In this document: piece after piece, positions 1 through 8,770 of the stretch
How the letters are laid out: every line of letters begins with the position of its first letter
How positions within the stretch are numbered: the stretch's first letter is position 1
Assembly (NCBI RefSeq): GCF_028771845.1
Contig: NZ_CP118270.1
Coordinates: 3,162,001-3,226,000, forward strand
Source of the DNA: Paenibacillus marchantiae
GTDB lineage: Bacteria; Bacillota; Bacilli; Paenibacillales; Paenibacillaceae
Length of the DNA: 64,000 nt
Reading direction: 5' to 3'
The notes under the pieces: model-generated
The model's database searches: none
Seen by the model: the letters and a program-made list of their open reading frames with translations, nothing else
Told to the model about the DNA's origin: nothing
Program-made: the position numbers and the translations under genes

Positions 1-378
1 CCGGATGAGGAAGTCATATCCAAGCTAACGCGTCAATTCTCCGAAGCAACGGGCAGCAGCTGGCAGCAAGGTTACCGGATGCAGCCTGTAGACCTAGTGA
101 GCAATACTCCAGATGAAAACAGGGATAATCAGGCAGCGAATGAACCCGATGCAATTGACCCGACACTGGCCGCATTGGCAACGATCAGGCAGTTGGAAGC
201 CGCATTACGTGCAGCCGATAATCGGCTGGAGCGAGGGTACAGTGAGCGGGAACGATTGAAGGTACAGCTTGCCTCTGCTCACAGTAAGATTCAGCGTATC
301 AAATCCTTGATTCCGTTTGGTAACCAGATAAGCGCCTGGGCTTCACAGCGCAAGATACTCCGGGGAGGAAAGTCATGA
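1..378 (+). CDS. 3' end of an unidentified protein, first gene of the lasso cluster (partial)
   Basis: An open frame runs from the left edge of the window to a TGA at 376-378, so this is the C-terminal part (about 125 residues) of a longer protein. What is visible is a polar stretch followed by a probable coiled coil (about residues 60-100, containing QLEAALRAADNRLE) and a basic tail. The stop overlaps the start of the next gene in an ATGA, so the two are probably translationally coupled and this gene belongs to the lasso-peptide operon. No family can be assigned from the tail. A tailoring transferase is one possibility but nothing seen here proves it. Confidence 0.6.
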   Translation, partial: PDEEVISKLTRQFSEATGSSWQQGYRMQPVDLVSNTPDENRDNQAANEPDAIDPTLAALATIRQLEAALRAADNRLERGYSERERLKVQLASAHSKIQRIKSLIPFGNQISAWASQRKILRGGKS

Positions 379-2306
379 GCGCTATAGCAGGAATTGTTCA
401 CACCGATGGTCAGCAAGCGTTGTGGGAGGACAGTTGGCGCCTATATGCCAGTCTAGGCCACGTTCCAGCGGATACAACGGGGGTCTGGAAAGGAAATGAA
501 GCTTTTCTGAGCTGCCACGCCCAGTGGATTACGCCGGAGTCGGTCAGCGAGCAATTGCCCTTATATGATGAAGTGAGCGGTCTGACTATCACGTCGGATG
601 CCATTTTGGATAATCGGGAGCAATTGGCAGACCAACTGTCCATATCAAGAGCGGAGTTAGCAGGATTGTCGGATAGTGAACTGATCCTGCGAGCCTATCT
701 GCGGTGGGATGAACATATGGCAGAGAAACTGCTTGGCGATTTCGCCTTCGCAATCTGGGATGATCGCAAGCGCAGACTCTTCGCTGCCAGAGATATTACG
801 GGCATGAGATCCTTTTATTTTCGGCATGATGGTGAGCGGTTTGCCTTCTGTACCTTAATGAATCCGCTGCTGCAATTGGAAGGTGTACATAAAGAACTGG
901 ATGAGATCTGGTTGTCCGAATTTCTTGCCATTCCCGACATGCATGACTCAGCAGATATCCATTCTACCGTCTATCGCGGAGTGAGCCAGCTGCCCCCTGC
1001 CCATACGCTTAGCTTCAGGGATGGAAGGCTGGAACAGAAACAATATCATCGCTGGGACGAAGTGGAGCCTTTACGGCTCAAGTCCGATGGGGAATATGTA
1101 GAAGCATTCCGCGAGGTATTTGGTCAAGCTGTTGGATCGCGTTTGCGAACGCATCGACAGGTGGCTGCTGCTTTAAGCGGAGGGCTGGATTCCGGAGCTG
1201 TGGTTGGATTTGCCTCAGGAACACTGCGGAGACAGGGAAAAACGTTAAATGCGTATAGCTATGTTCCGGTGCCTGACTTCACGGATTATACATCGAAAAC
1301 ACTGTTAGCAGATGAACGACCGTTTATCCAGTCTACGGTTAATCATGTGGGTAATATCACAGAGAATTATCTTGATTTTGCGGGAAGAAGCCCACTTAGT
1401 GAAGTGGACACCTGGCTTGATATTATGGAAATGCCTTATAAATACTTTGAGAATTCCTTCTGGATTCGTGGTTTTTATGAAAAAGCGAGCCAGCAGGATG
1501 CAGGCATTCTACTGACTGGAGCCCGGGGTAACTTCACGGTCTCCTGGGGACCAGCACTAGATTATTACGCCAGTTTGCTAAAAAGCGGACGCTGGTTCCG
1601 GTGGCTACGGGAAATGCAGCAGTACAGTGAACGAACCGGGATGAAGTTCTCACGAATTGCCAAAATTACGGGCCGTAAAGCGTATCCGGAATTGTTTAAA
1701 TCCATGTCAAAGGGAGCTGCCCAAGCCGCATCGGTGCAATTAATCCATCCGGAGTTTGCTAGAAGAACAGGCGTATTGGATCGGCTCAAATCAATTATCG
1801 TTCTGCAAGGTGGTGCGCAGGCAGATGCGCTCAAAGTACGGGCAGAGAAATTCAACAACCTGGCCATTGCGAACAAAAATGGTGCTGTCGCGACCAAATG
1901 CTCCCTTCGTTATCGGGCGTGGGAGCGTGATCCTACGAGTGACGCCAGAGTGATTCGTTTCTGTCTGTCTGTACCGATTGAACAATATGTTAATCAAGGA
2001 ACGGACCGTGCTTTGATTCGGAGGGCTACATCGCCTGAGCTGCCTGACAAAGTGAGGTTAAACCAGCGAGTGCGCGGTGTTCAGCCCGCGGATTGGTTGC
2101 ACCGCATGATTCCCAATTGGGGTGATTTTACTGCCGAATTGCGTGCGTTATGTTCTGACAGCCGGGTCGCTGGCATATTGAACACAGAGCGAATCAAGTC
2201 CGCACTTGCGAATTTTCCAAACCCTCGGCCGGAGCTCGCTTCCCACCCCGACTTGCGGTTGATGATGCATAGCCTGATCGTGTATCGATTCATCCGAAAG
2301 TTCTGA
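375..2306 (+). CDS. Lasso peptide cyclase (asparagine synthetase B homologue, lasso protein C)
   Basis: A 643-residue AsnB-family protein. It has an N-terminal class II glutaminase-like domain (about 1-210) and a C-terminal synthetase domain with the ATP pyrophosphatase loop SGGLDS at residues 268-273. The second residue is Ser (MSAIAGIV), where true asparagine synthetases have the catalytic Cys, so it should not release ammonia from glutamine. Lasso cyclases characteristically adenylate the side-chain carboxylate of Asp or Glu in the core and join it to the freed N-terminal amine. The precursor gene follows 77 bases downstream, and the kinase, B1, B2 and exporter genes come after it, which fixes the role. 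The start is the ATG of an ATGA overlap with the preceding gene. Confidence 0.92.
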   Translation: MSAIAGIVHTDGQQALWEDSWRLYASLGHVPADTTGVWKGNEAFLSCHAQWITPESVSEQLPLYDEVSGLTITSDAILDNREQLADQLSISRAELAGLSDSELILRAYLRWDEHMAEKLLGDFAFAIWDDRKRRLFAARDITGMRSFYFRHDGERFAFCTLMNPLLQLEGVHKELDEIWLSEFLAIPDMHDSADIHSTVYRGVSQLPPAHTLSFRDGRLEQKQYHRWDEVEPLRLKSDGEYVEAFREVFGQAVGSRLRTHRQVAAALSGGLDSGAVVGFASGTLRRQGKTLNAYSYVPVPDFTDYTSKTLLADERPFIQSTVNHVGNITENYLDFAGRSPLSEVDTWLDIMEMPYKYFENSFWIRGFYEKASQQDAGILLTGARGNFTVSWGPALDYYASLLKSGRWFRWLREMQQYSERTGMKFSRIAKITGRKAYPELFKSMSKGAAQAASVQLIHPEFARRTGVLDRLKSIIVLQGGAQADALKVRAEKFNNLAIANKNGAVATKCSLRYRAWERDPTSDARVIRFCLSVPIEQYVNQGTDRALIRRATSPELPDKVRLNQRVRGVQPADWLHRMIPNWGDFTAELRALCSDSRVAGILNTERIKSALANFPNPRPELASHPDLRLMMHSLIVYRFIRKF

Positions 2307-2328
2307 TGTAGCTAGTGGGCGTAGCGAT

Positions 2329-2350
2329 ATGAACCGGGTTACAGGTTCAT
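2329..2350 (+). promoter_or_regulatory. Hairpin before the lasso precursor gene
   Basis: ATGAACC (2329-2335) and GGTTCAT (2344-2350) form a perfect 7-bp stem with an 8-base loop. It sits between the cyclase stop and the precursor ribosome binding site. No T-run follows, so it is not a terminator. It could stabilise or mark a processed 5' end of the short precursor transcript, but this is inference. Confidence 0.35.
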
Positions 2351-2383
2351 TAATCAGTTGACTCACGAGAGGAGGTGAACACG

Positions 2384-2521
2384 ATGCAAATGGAAAAAAA
2401 GGAATGGCAAGCACCAGCACTGGAAGTATTGGAAGTGAACCAAACGATGGCAGGAGTAGGTTACAGACAGATCGACTGGATCACTGTCCACGATGCTGAT
2501 CTCTACGATCCAACTTCCTAA
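2384..2521 (+). CDS. Lasso peptide precursor (paeninodin-like)
   Basis: A 45-codon gene behind a strong site (GAGAGGAGGTGAAC). The leader is 22 residues and contains the lasso leader pattern W-x2-P-x-L-x2-L (WQAPALEVL) and Thr at position -2 (NQTM). The predicted core is 23 residues: ring AGVGYRQID, giving an Ala1-Asp9 isopeptide bond, then tail WITVHDADLYDPTS. The known peptide paeninodin has the same layout (leader ending in QTM, core beginning AG, Asp9 acceptor, 23 residues, C-terminal Ser). The terminal Ser is the expected target of the adjacent kinase. The bulky plug residues cannot be set from sequence; His14, Tyr19 and Trp10 are candidates. Cleavage after Met22 is predicted, not shown. 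Confidence 0.93.
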   Translation: MQMEKKEWQAPALEVLEVNQTMAGVGYRQIDWITVHDADLYDPTS

Positions 2522-2592
2522 GTTGTTTAGTTTTAACATGTGCCATCATACTTAGAAGGGCGGAAAGGGCAATATTCCAACTTTTCGCCTCC

Positions 2593-2630
2593 GCCCTTAT
2601 ATTGAGCATTACGAATATAAGGGCTTTTTT
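2593..2630 (+). terminator. Terminator between precursor and tailoring genes
   Basis: A perfect 11-bp stem, GCCCTTATATT (2593-2603) with AATATAAGGGC (2614-2624), is followed by six T. It lies 70 bases after the precursor stop and before the kinase, so partial termination would give more precursor transcript than enzyme transcript. Confidence 0.85.
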
Positions 2631-2665
2631 ACTTACATGCAGAATTGCGAAGGAGGAGTCATTCA

Positions 2666-3613
2666 TTGTTGCCTGTGCAGTATAAAGCGTATGGCTTGTC
2701 TTGGTTGAGCCAATTCCCAATGCCTGAACTCCAAATCGTACAGAACGATACAGATTCTCTAGCTGCCTATACGGACGTAAACATTGAAATAGCTGATTTG
2801 GCGGCACAGTGGGAAGCGTGGGATGTGGGGAGTGATAACTTTGTATCCCGGAATGGCAGTCTTTTTTTTCGGATCGAAGATACAGGTCTGTTTCTCATGG
2901 AACAAGGACGCCGTATCGTGGTATCCCCTCAAGTGGGAGCAGATGACAAAAAGGTTAGATTATTTGTGCTGGGCACATGTATGGCCGTCATTATGATGCA
3001 GCGCGGCATTCTTCCGCTCCACGGAAGTGCGGTGGTCATTGATGGTTGGGCTTATGCATTTGTTGGACACTCGGGTGCAGGCAAATCCACTTTATCAGCT
3101 GCACTTGCCTCACGCGGCTTTCCACTCTTAACGGATGATGTCGTGGCACTGACATGGGATGCAGGAGGAAGAGCAATCGTATCACCGGGTTATCCGCAGC
3201 AAAAGTTATGGCAGCCCAGTCTGGACGGATTCGGCATGAAGGAACAGGATTACGCAACGGTTCATGCGGAGATTACGAAATACGCGATACCGGTTCAGCA
3301 CTATTTTCATGATAGACCTGTTCCGCTTGCGGCTGTGTTTGAACTTGATCCGAAACCGGAAGAGATGCTGAAACCCGTACAGCTGAAGGAAGTTGCCGGA
3401 TTGGAACGCCTTCACATGCTGTGCTCTCATACATTTCGTAGTGGACTTGTTTCCAGGCAGGGTCTGGCACAATGGCTGTTCGAGACGGTTTCACGGCTGT
3501 CCGCCGGTATTGAAGTTTTCAGAATCACGAGGTCAGGCTCTGATTTTACGGCATTTGAGATGGCTGACCGAATTACAGAATATGCGCGCAAAGGAGTGTA
3601 TACGGGACAATGA
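2666..3613 (+). CDS. HPr-kinase-like lasso peptide kinase
   Basis: About 315 residues. The P-loop is GHSGAGKST (about residues 134-142), preceded by LPLHGSAV and followed by LLTDDVVAL, the arrangement of the HPr kinase/phosphorylase C-terminal domain and of the lasso-cluster kinases that phosphorylate the C-terminal Ser of the precursor. The precursor here ends in Ser, as such an enzyme needs. The start chosen is TTG 2666, which sits 7 bases after AAGGAGGAG (2650-2658); a TTG at 2645 would overlap that site. The stop overlaps B1 in an ATGA, so the genes are coupled. Substrate assignment comes from family and context. Confidence 0.87.
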   Translation: MLPVQYKAYGLSWLSQFPMPELQIVQNDTDSLAAYTDVNIEIADLAAQWEAWDVGSDNFVSRNGSLFFRIEDTGLFLMEQGRRIVVSPQVGADDKKVRLFVLGTCMAVIMMQRGILPLHGSAVVIDGWAYAFVGHSGAGKSTLSAALASRGFPLLTDDVVALTWDAGGRAIVSPGYPQQKLWQPSLDGFGMKEQDYATVHAEITKYAIPVQHYFHDRPVPLAAVFELDPKPEEMLKPVQLKEVAGLERLHMLCSHTFRSGLVSRQGLAQWLFETVSRLSAGIEVFRITRSGSDFTAFEMADRITEYARKGVYTGQ

Positions 3614-3909
3614 CAGCAACGAAGCCAATGAATGGGGAAGACCGTGTGTTGCGTAAGGAAGGCAATCTTGTCAGTGACATGGGCGGGGAAAAAGTCATGA
3701 TGAGCATCCATAACGGAAAGTACTATAATCTGGGCAGCACGGGTGGACGAATCTGGGATCTGATCAGTGAAGAACGAACATTGACCGAATTGGTTGAAGT
3801 GTTAGCCTCAGAATATGAGATTGAACTAGACCTATGCCGTGAGCAGGTTATTCAATTTCTTGAGCATCTGACGCATGAAGGATTAATTGACGTTACCCGC
3901 GGAGAGTAG
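3610..3909 (+). CDS. Lasso recognition protein B1 (PqqD family)
   Basis: A 99-residue PqqD-like RiPP recognition element, the usual size for free-standing lasso B1 proteins. The typical features are visible: YYNLGSTGGRIWDLI (about residues 37-51), then the helical part ending EHLTHEGLIDV. It binds the leader (the W/Y-P-L region) and delivers the precursor to the B2 protease. The start overlaps the kinase stop and B2 starts 4 bases after its stop, so it is inside one operon. Confidence 0.9.
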   Translation: MTATKPMNGEDRVLRKEGNLVSDMGGEKVMMSIHNGKYYNLGSTGGRIWDLISEERTLTELVEVLASEYEIELDLCREQVIQFLEHLTHEGLIDVTRGE

Positions 3910-3913
3910 AGCC

Positions 3914-4396
3914 ATGTTGCGAAAAATAAAAGCATATCGTTCATTGCCTCGTGAAATTCGTGGATTGGTATGGGAAGCCTATGTCCACCTTGGATGGGCA
4001 CGAATACTAAAGGCGATGCCTTTTGCCAAGATTGCTCCTGGTCTCGGTACACCGATGTACGAAACACCAATGACGGGACTCATTCGAAGTGATGTGACGA
4101 CAATACGAAATATTTCTAAAGCTATACTCATTGCCAGCAGGTATACATTATGGGAGAGTCGTTGCCTTGTCATGGCAATTGCAGCGATGAAGATGCTGGA
4201 ACGCCGCAAAGTGGAGAGTACTCTATATATGGGTACTGCACGGAATAAACAAGGCCAAATGATGGCTCATGCATGGCTGCGCAGTGGGAAACTGATTGTG
4301 ACCGGAGCAGATACAATGGACCAATATACGGTTGTCGGGGTGTTTGGCAAGCGGTGTCCTGAGAAGGGAGCTGGGGAGATTGTTTACGATTCATGA
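3914..4396 (+). CDS. Lasso leader peptidase B2 (transglutaminase-like)
   Basis: About 160 residues. The transglutaminase-like cysteine protease triad is visible: Cys84 in SRCLVMA, His119 in AHAWL and Asp133 in VTGAD. It removes the leader after the residue that follows the conserved Thr (QTM), freeing Ala1 for ring closure. The start chosen is ATG 3914, just after the B1 stop and behind CGCGGAGAG; an in-frame upstream codon at 3887 would reach into B1. The C-terminal end overlaps the start of the next gene. Confidence 0.88.
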   Translation: MLRKIKAYRSLPREIRGLVWEAYVHLGWARILKAMPFAKIAPGLGTPMYETPMTGLIRSDVTTIRNISKAILIASRYTLWESRCLVMAIAAMKMLERRKVESTLYMGTARNKQGQMMAHAWLRSGKLIVTGADTMDQYTVVGVFGKRCPEKGAGEIVYDS

Positions 4397-5576
4397 GTGG
4401 GAACAATATACAGCGGATTTTCCGCAGGAGCTTAAGCTGATTTTGAGCATGATTAAAGGCGATCTAACAGCAATAACCCCTGAGGATGCCCAAATACGGA
4501 TGAAGGACATGGACTGGCAGCTCTTTTTGCAGCTTGCCCATCATCATCGACTGTACTCTGTACTCTATCTGAACATAAAAGAGTTGGATTCAGCGCTTAT
4601 TCCCGCTTTTGTAGTGGAAAACCTGAAGCAGCAATATACAGTCAATACGTTCCGCATGTTACATCTGACAGCCGAAATGGAGCAGGTGTGTGGTGCTTTT
4701 CGTGAACGAGGCATTCGGAATATTACGCTCAAAGGGCCCGCGCTGGCACATGATTTATACGGAGATATTTCATTGCGGACCTCTAAAGATCTGGACATTC
4801 TCATTCCCTTTGATGATGTGGAGTCTGCGGAAGAGATCCTTGAATCGCTTGGTTATGAATCAAAGGAAGGCAAGAGAACACCAACTGTTGCCAGCTGGAA
4901 ATGGCGGGAACATCATATCTGTTACAAACACCCTGTAAAAAGAACCCAAGTCGAAATCCATTGGCGGCTTAACCCGGATTCCGGAAGAGAAACCGATTTT
5001 GAATTACTGTGGAAACGCAGTCGATTCAGCACCTATACCCATACGCCTGTCCGTATGCTGGAAAGGGAGGATCTGTGGGCATATTTGGTGACGCACGGCG
5101 CAAGACACGGGTGGTTCAGAATGCGCTGGTTACTGGATATCGACCAGATGATTCGCAATATGCCACTGGATGTCAAAAAAGTGGAGCGACGCCTGAAAGC
5201 AGAAGGCAGATTATCTATCGGTTCACAAGCTCTTCATCTGGCTTCGGTATTAATGGACACCCCTTTGGATGCCAATTATCTTGCTTTGTTGTCTGCTCAC
5301 GAACGTGCGGGAGAGAAATTAGCCAGACGCGGCGTAGTGTTCATGAATGAGATGATTGAGAGCCCGGCAGATGTAAAGAGTTATCGTTCCTATCTGTTCG
5401 CACTGCGAAGCACAAGGCAGAAGCTGTTTTTCTTTATCGAACGTTTGTATCCGAGTACCTGGGATGTAGACCAACTACCACTTCCGCGTTCACTGCATTT
5501 TTTGTATTTTCCGTTACGTCCGTTTCTCTGGTTCTGGCGGCGAATCAAAAGGAACACGATGACGGAGAGGGGATAA
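4380..5576 (+). CDS. Uncharacterised nucleotidyltransferase-family protein of the lasso cluster
   Basis: About 398 residues, with the core of the 'uncharacterised nucleotidyltransferase' family: LKGPALAHDLYGD then SKDLDILIP (about residues 118-142), where the two Asp of DLD would bind metal. Members often sit in lasso-peptide clusters of Bacillota, where their reaction is not settled; transfer of a nucleotide or sugar to the phosphorylated peptide or an immunity function has to remain open. The start chosen is TTG 4380, 9 bases after AAGGGAG (4364-4370). It overlaps the B2 stop by 17 bases. The C-terminal third is rich in Arg and aromatic residues and is not assignable. Confidence 0.75.
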   Translation: MFTIHEWEQYTADFPQELKLILSMIKGDLTAITPEDAQIRMKDMDWQLFLQLAHHHRLYSVLYLNIKELDSALIPAFVVENLKQQYTVNTFRMLHLTAEMEQVCGAFRERGIRNITLKGPALAHDLYGDISLRTSKDLDILIPFDDVESAEEILESLGYESKEGKRTPTVASWKWREHHICYKHPVKRTQVEIHWRLNPDSGRETDFELLWKRSRFSTYTHTPVRMLEREDLWAYLVTHGARHGWFRMRWLLDIDQMIRNMPLDVKKVERRLKAEGRLSIGSQALHLASVLMDTPLDANYLALLSAHERAGEKLARRGVVFMNEMIESPADVKSYRSYLFALRSTRQKLFFFIERLYPSTWDVDQLPLPRSLHFLYFPLRPFLWFWRRIKRNTMTERG

Positions 5577-5579
5577 CGT

Positions 5580-7484
5580 ATGATTTCGGAATTACAATTC
5601 TTTATGCGGAAACTGCATCGTGTAACGGGCCCAGTGTTATATTGGAACCTGCTGGGCATGATCTGCATCAGTCTGATGGAAGGAATAGGCATTTATATGC
5701 TCGTTCCGATGTTAAGTCTTATTGGTATTTTTGAAATGGGTTCAACAGGTCTGCACTTACCCTGGATATCTGAATTTTTAAATCGTTTTCCGGAAAATGG
5801 CCGGTTGCTGCTTGTATTGTTGACCTTTGTTCTCATTGTCTCTGGACAGGCGTGGCTACAACGTCTTCAGACGATTCGCAACACTCGAATTCAGCAGCAA
5901 TTTGTTCGAACGCTGCGCATGGAAACCTATCGTGCCATCATTATGGCGCAGTGGTCTTTTTTTCTCCAAAAACGAAAATCCGATTTTAATCATATATTAA
6001 CGACCGAACTCGCCCGTGTCAGTCAGGGAACGAATATTATGCTGCAAATGGCTGCTTCCTTGATCTTCACCGGCATTCAAATCGGCCTGGCCTTCTGGTT
6101 GTCTGCCAAGTTAACTACCCTTGTCTTGGTCTGCGGATTGGTGCTGTTTATTGTATTGAGAAAATTCGTGAAACGAGCAAAACAGATTGGGGATCAGACG
6201 TCGGAATATTCCCAGAGCTATTATAACGGCATTACAGAGCACTTTAACGGAATCAAGGACATTAAAAGCAATATGCTTGAAAAATCACATATTAGCTGGT
6301 TTGAACGTATGTGTGGGCGGATTGAACGTAATGTGATTCAGTTCAGCCAGTTGAACAGTGGCACACAATTGATTCATCGAATATCGGCGGCTGTCATTAT
6401 TGCTGCTTTTATCTATTTATCCCTGCATGTGCTCGCTGTGCCTCCGGCAAGTTTGTTGCTCATCATTCTGATCTTTTCACGGTTGTGGCCACGATTTACA
6501 TCCATTCAATCCAATCTGGAGTATATGAGTTCGATGCTGCCCGCGTTTCAGATTGTCAGAGAGTTACAGACAGAGACCGAGAAAAGCCGTGAGATTAGCG
6601 AAAAAACGGGTAATGCTAGTGAACCATATGATGAGGAGTCAACGATTCCCGGTCCTCGTTCGGTTAGAATGAAGGCCCAGGCCAAGCTGAATGAGCAGCA
6701 GAAAGATGGCAATATGCTACCTATTGAACCCCTGGTACTTAAGGAGTCCATCGAGTGTCAGCAAGTGAATTATCGCTACGAAGGCAGCGATACCTACTCG
6801 TTATTCGAAGCGTATGCATCCATCCCTGCGAGAGGTATGACAGCCATTGTAGGCAAGTCTGGAGCCGGGAAGAGCACGATGATTGATTTGATTATGGGAC
6901 TCATACGTCCGGAGAGTGGTCAGATTTTGGTGGATGGGGTGCCGTTAACCGAGAATCGATTGTTAGCCTGGAGAAGTTCAATCGGTTATGTCTCTCAGGA
7001 CCCTTTTCTGTTCCATACGAGTATTCGTGAAAATTTGCGTCTGGTAGATCCAAATGCCAGTGAGGAACAGATGTGGCAAGCACTACAGTTTTCTTCGTCT
7101 GCAGCGTTTGTCAGCAAACTTCCCCAAGGACTGGATACCATTATCGGTGATCGGGGCATCCGCCTGTCCGGCGGTGAACGTCAGCGTTTGGTGCTTGCCC
7201 GCGCCATGCTTCGGAACCCTTCTGTACTGGTATTGGATGAGGCGACGAGTGCGCTGGATAGTGAGAATGAACAGCACATTCATGAGGCTCTCGAGCGCCT
7301 GAAAGGGCATGTGACGGTTATTGTTATCGCCCACCGACTATCCACTATTCGAACAGCAGATCGAGTGATTGTATTGGATGAGGGCCGGGTTATCCAACAA
7401 GGGGGTTATCAGCAATTGTCTACTGATCCGGTAGGCACGTTCAGCAAACTGTTAAACATGCAGGCAGGTGTCGTGGGGCAATGA
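5580..7484 (+). CDS. Lasso peptide ABC exporter (fused permease and ATPase, lasso protein D)
   Basis: A 634-residue half-transporter with an N-terminal membrane domain (about 1-320) and a C-terminal ATPase. Walker A is GKSGAGKST (about residue 425), the signature is LSGGERQR (about 530), Walker B is VLVLDEATS and the switch is IAHRLST. It likely exports the mature peptide and gives self-immunity. The linker between the two domains (about 325-395) is longer and more charged than in most such exporters. The start is ATG 5580, 3 bases after the previous stop region with GGAGAGGGG upstream. No isopeptidase gene follows. Confidence 0.9.
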   Translation: MISELQFFMRKLHRVTGPVLYWNLLGMICISLMEGIGIYMLVPMLSLIGIFEMGSTGLHLPWISEFLNRFPENGRLLLVLLTFVLIVSGQAWLQRLQTIRNTRIQQQFVRTLRMETYRAIIMAQWSFFLQKRKSDFNHILTTELARVSQGTNIMLQMAASLIFTGIQIGLAFWLSAKLTTLVLVCGLVLFIVLRKFVKRAKQIGDQTSEYSQSYYNGITEHFNGIKDIKSNMLEKSHISWFERMCGRIERNVIQFSQLNSGTQLIHRISAAVIIAAFIYLSLHVLAVPPASLLLIILIFSRLWPRFTSIQSNLEYMSSMLPAFQIVRELQTETEKSREISEKTGNASEPYDEESTIPGPRSVRMKAQAKLNEQQKDGNMLPIEPLVLKESIECQQVNYRYEGSDTYSLFEAYASIPARGMTAIVGKSGAGKSTMIDLIMGLIRPESGQILVDGVPLTENRLLAWRSSIGYVSQDPFLFHTSIRENLRLVDPNASEEQMWQALQFSSSAAFVSKLPQGLDTIIGDRGIRLSGGERQRLVLARAMLRNPSVLVLDEATSALDSENEQHIHEALERLKGHVTVIVIAHRLSTIRTADRVIVLDEGRVIQQGGYQQLSTDPVGTFSKLLNMQAGVVGQ

Positions 7485-7517
7485 GTCTCTCGGTAAATCC
7501 GGAAATGAATAAAGCAA

Positions 7518-7546
7518 AAAGGCGCGCCATTAGAGGCAGCGCCTTT
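7518..7546 (-). terminator. Terminator between the lasso exporter and cysC
   Basis: AAAGGCGC (7518-7525) pairs with GCGCCTTT (7539-7546). The T-run lies on the minus-strand side (complement of 7511-7520), so it best serves cysC. It may also stop the lasso operon weakly. Confidence 0.7.
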
Positions 7547-7593
7547 GATCTATGTGTAGTAGGGAAGTAATTCAATCTGATTGCCATTTGCAT

Positions 7594-8232
7594 TTAGTGA
7601 ACGATGGCATTACTAACAGGTTGCGGCAGCTGAAAAGCACCAACACGTTCCAGATGCTGCACAATTTCATGCACGGCCTCTTCGATGGACAGCTCTTCGG
7701 TATCAATAATCAGTGTAGGATCTTCTGGAATATCATAAGGGGCAGAAATCCCTGTGAAATGTGGAATAGCGCCGCTGCGGGCCTTTTTGTAAAGCCCCTT
7801 CGGATCACGGCGTTCGCACTCTTCGATCGAACAACGAACATAAATTTCAATGAAATCATCCGCTTCAAAGAGCTGTTTAACCATATTCCGGTCTTGTGCA
7901 TCTGGCGAGATAAAGGCGGAAAGAACAAATAACCCGGCATCTACCATTAGCTTGGATACTTCACCAATCCGGCGGAGATTTTCTTGCCGATCCTCGGCCG
8001 TGAACCCAAGATCCCGATTCAGTCCATGACGTACGTTATCCCCATCAAGTACGTAACAATGAACCCCTTTTTCGTACAGATACTGCTCGAGGGCAAATGC
8101 AAGCGAGGATTTTCCTGCACCGGATAAGCCGGTGAACCATAAGGCACGACTGCGATGACCGTTATGTTTTTCCCTGTCCTGCCTGTTTAAGCTGGATTGC
8201 TGCCAAGTAATATTACGCTCTTCCTTTGACAT
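7594..8232 (-). CDS. cysC: Adenylylsulfate kinase
   Basis: A 212-residue APS kinase, which phosphorylates adenosine 5'-phosphosulfate to PAPS in sulfate assimilation. The P-loop is GLSGAGKSS (about 35-43). [10 protein letters not shown] and the family motif SAFISP follow, then [10 protein letters not shown] and FTGISAPYD. It stands alone between two intergenic regions; no sulfate adenylyltransferase is beside it. Nothing in the lasso precursor suggests sulfation, so its position next to the cluster is probably chance. Confidence 0.93.
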   Translation of the reverse strand: MSKEERNITWQQSSLNRQDREKHNGHRSRALWFTGLSGAGKSSLAFALEQYLYEKGVHCYVLDGDNVRHGLNRDLGFTAEDRQENLRRIGEVSKLMVDAGLFVLSAFISPDAQDRNMVKQLFEADDFIEIYVRCSIEECERRDPKGLYKKARSGAIPHFTGISAPYDIPEDPTLIIDTEELSIEEAVHEIVQHLERVGAFQLPQPVSNAIVH

Positions 8233-8380
8233 GAATATCCGCCTCTTCCTACTTATGACATGTATAATATTTTAACATATTTACAAGATTATAGCACCTT
8301 CTGAATTTGGCGGAATTTAGCGTGAATCAACGACAATTCGGGTATAGATGTAGTACATACATAGCAGGAGGAAGACCAAC

Positions 8381-8770
8381 ATGAACAATAACATACAGGT
8401 ATATTTTCAGTGCGCGGATTGCGATCAGGATATTCGGGCAATCTTTGCTCAAGAGCAGGTGAGTGCGGTTCGCTGTTCAGAGTGTGGTAGAGCATACACA
8501 TTAATGAAGCCTACCATTGGTGACGAGATTTTACTTGATTGGGAGCAGGAGGCTCTATATCATAAATTGCGCGCAGATCGCTCTGAGCATGATAATCATA
8601 ATATGTCTGCCCTGATTATTAAAGTAATTGAGCTGCTAACCTGGCGGGATAGTGGTGATGGTCAGACACGTGCAATAGAGATGGTTAGAGAATGGTTGGC
8701 TTCCAGTGGAAAACCTCAGACCTTACTTGAATTGTTTCATCATCCCGAGCGAGACAATAAACGGTTTTGA
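8381..8770 (+). CDS. Small protein with an N-terminal zinc ribbon, function unknown
   Basis: 129 residues behind a strong site GCAGGAGGAAG. Two CxxC pairs, CADC (about residues 8-11) and CSEC (about 32-35), form a probable zinc ribbon. A hydrophilic helical part follows with RADRSEHDNHN and no membrane segment. I do not recognise the family. The gene is monocistronic: divergent from cysC and 157 bases before pdaA. Confidence 0.7.
   Translation: MNNNIQVYFQCADCDQDIRAIFAQEQVSAVRCSECGRAYTLMKPTIGDEILLDWEQEALYHKLRADRSEHDNHNMSALIIKVIELLTWRDSGDGQTRAIEMVREWLASSGKPQTLLELFHHPERDNKRF

Noticed and set aside
7594..8232. cysC as a lasso sulfation gene
   Set aside because: It is separated by a terminator, reads on the other strand, and no sulfotransferase is present.
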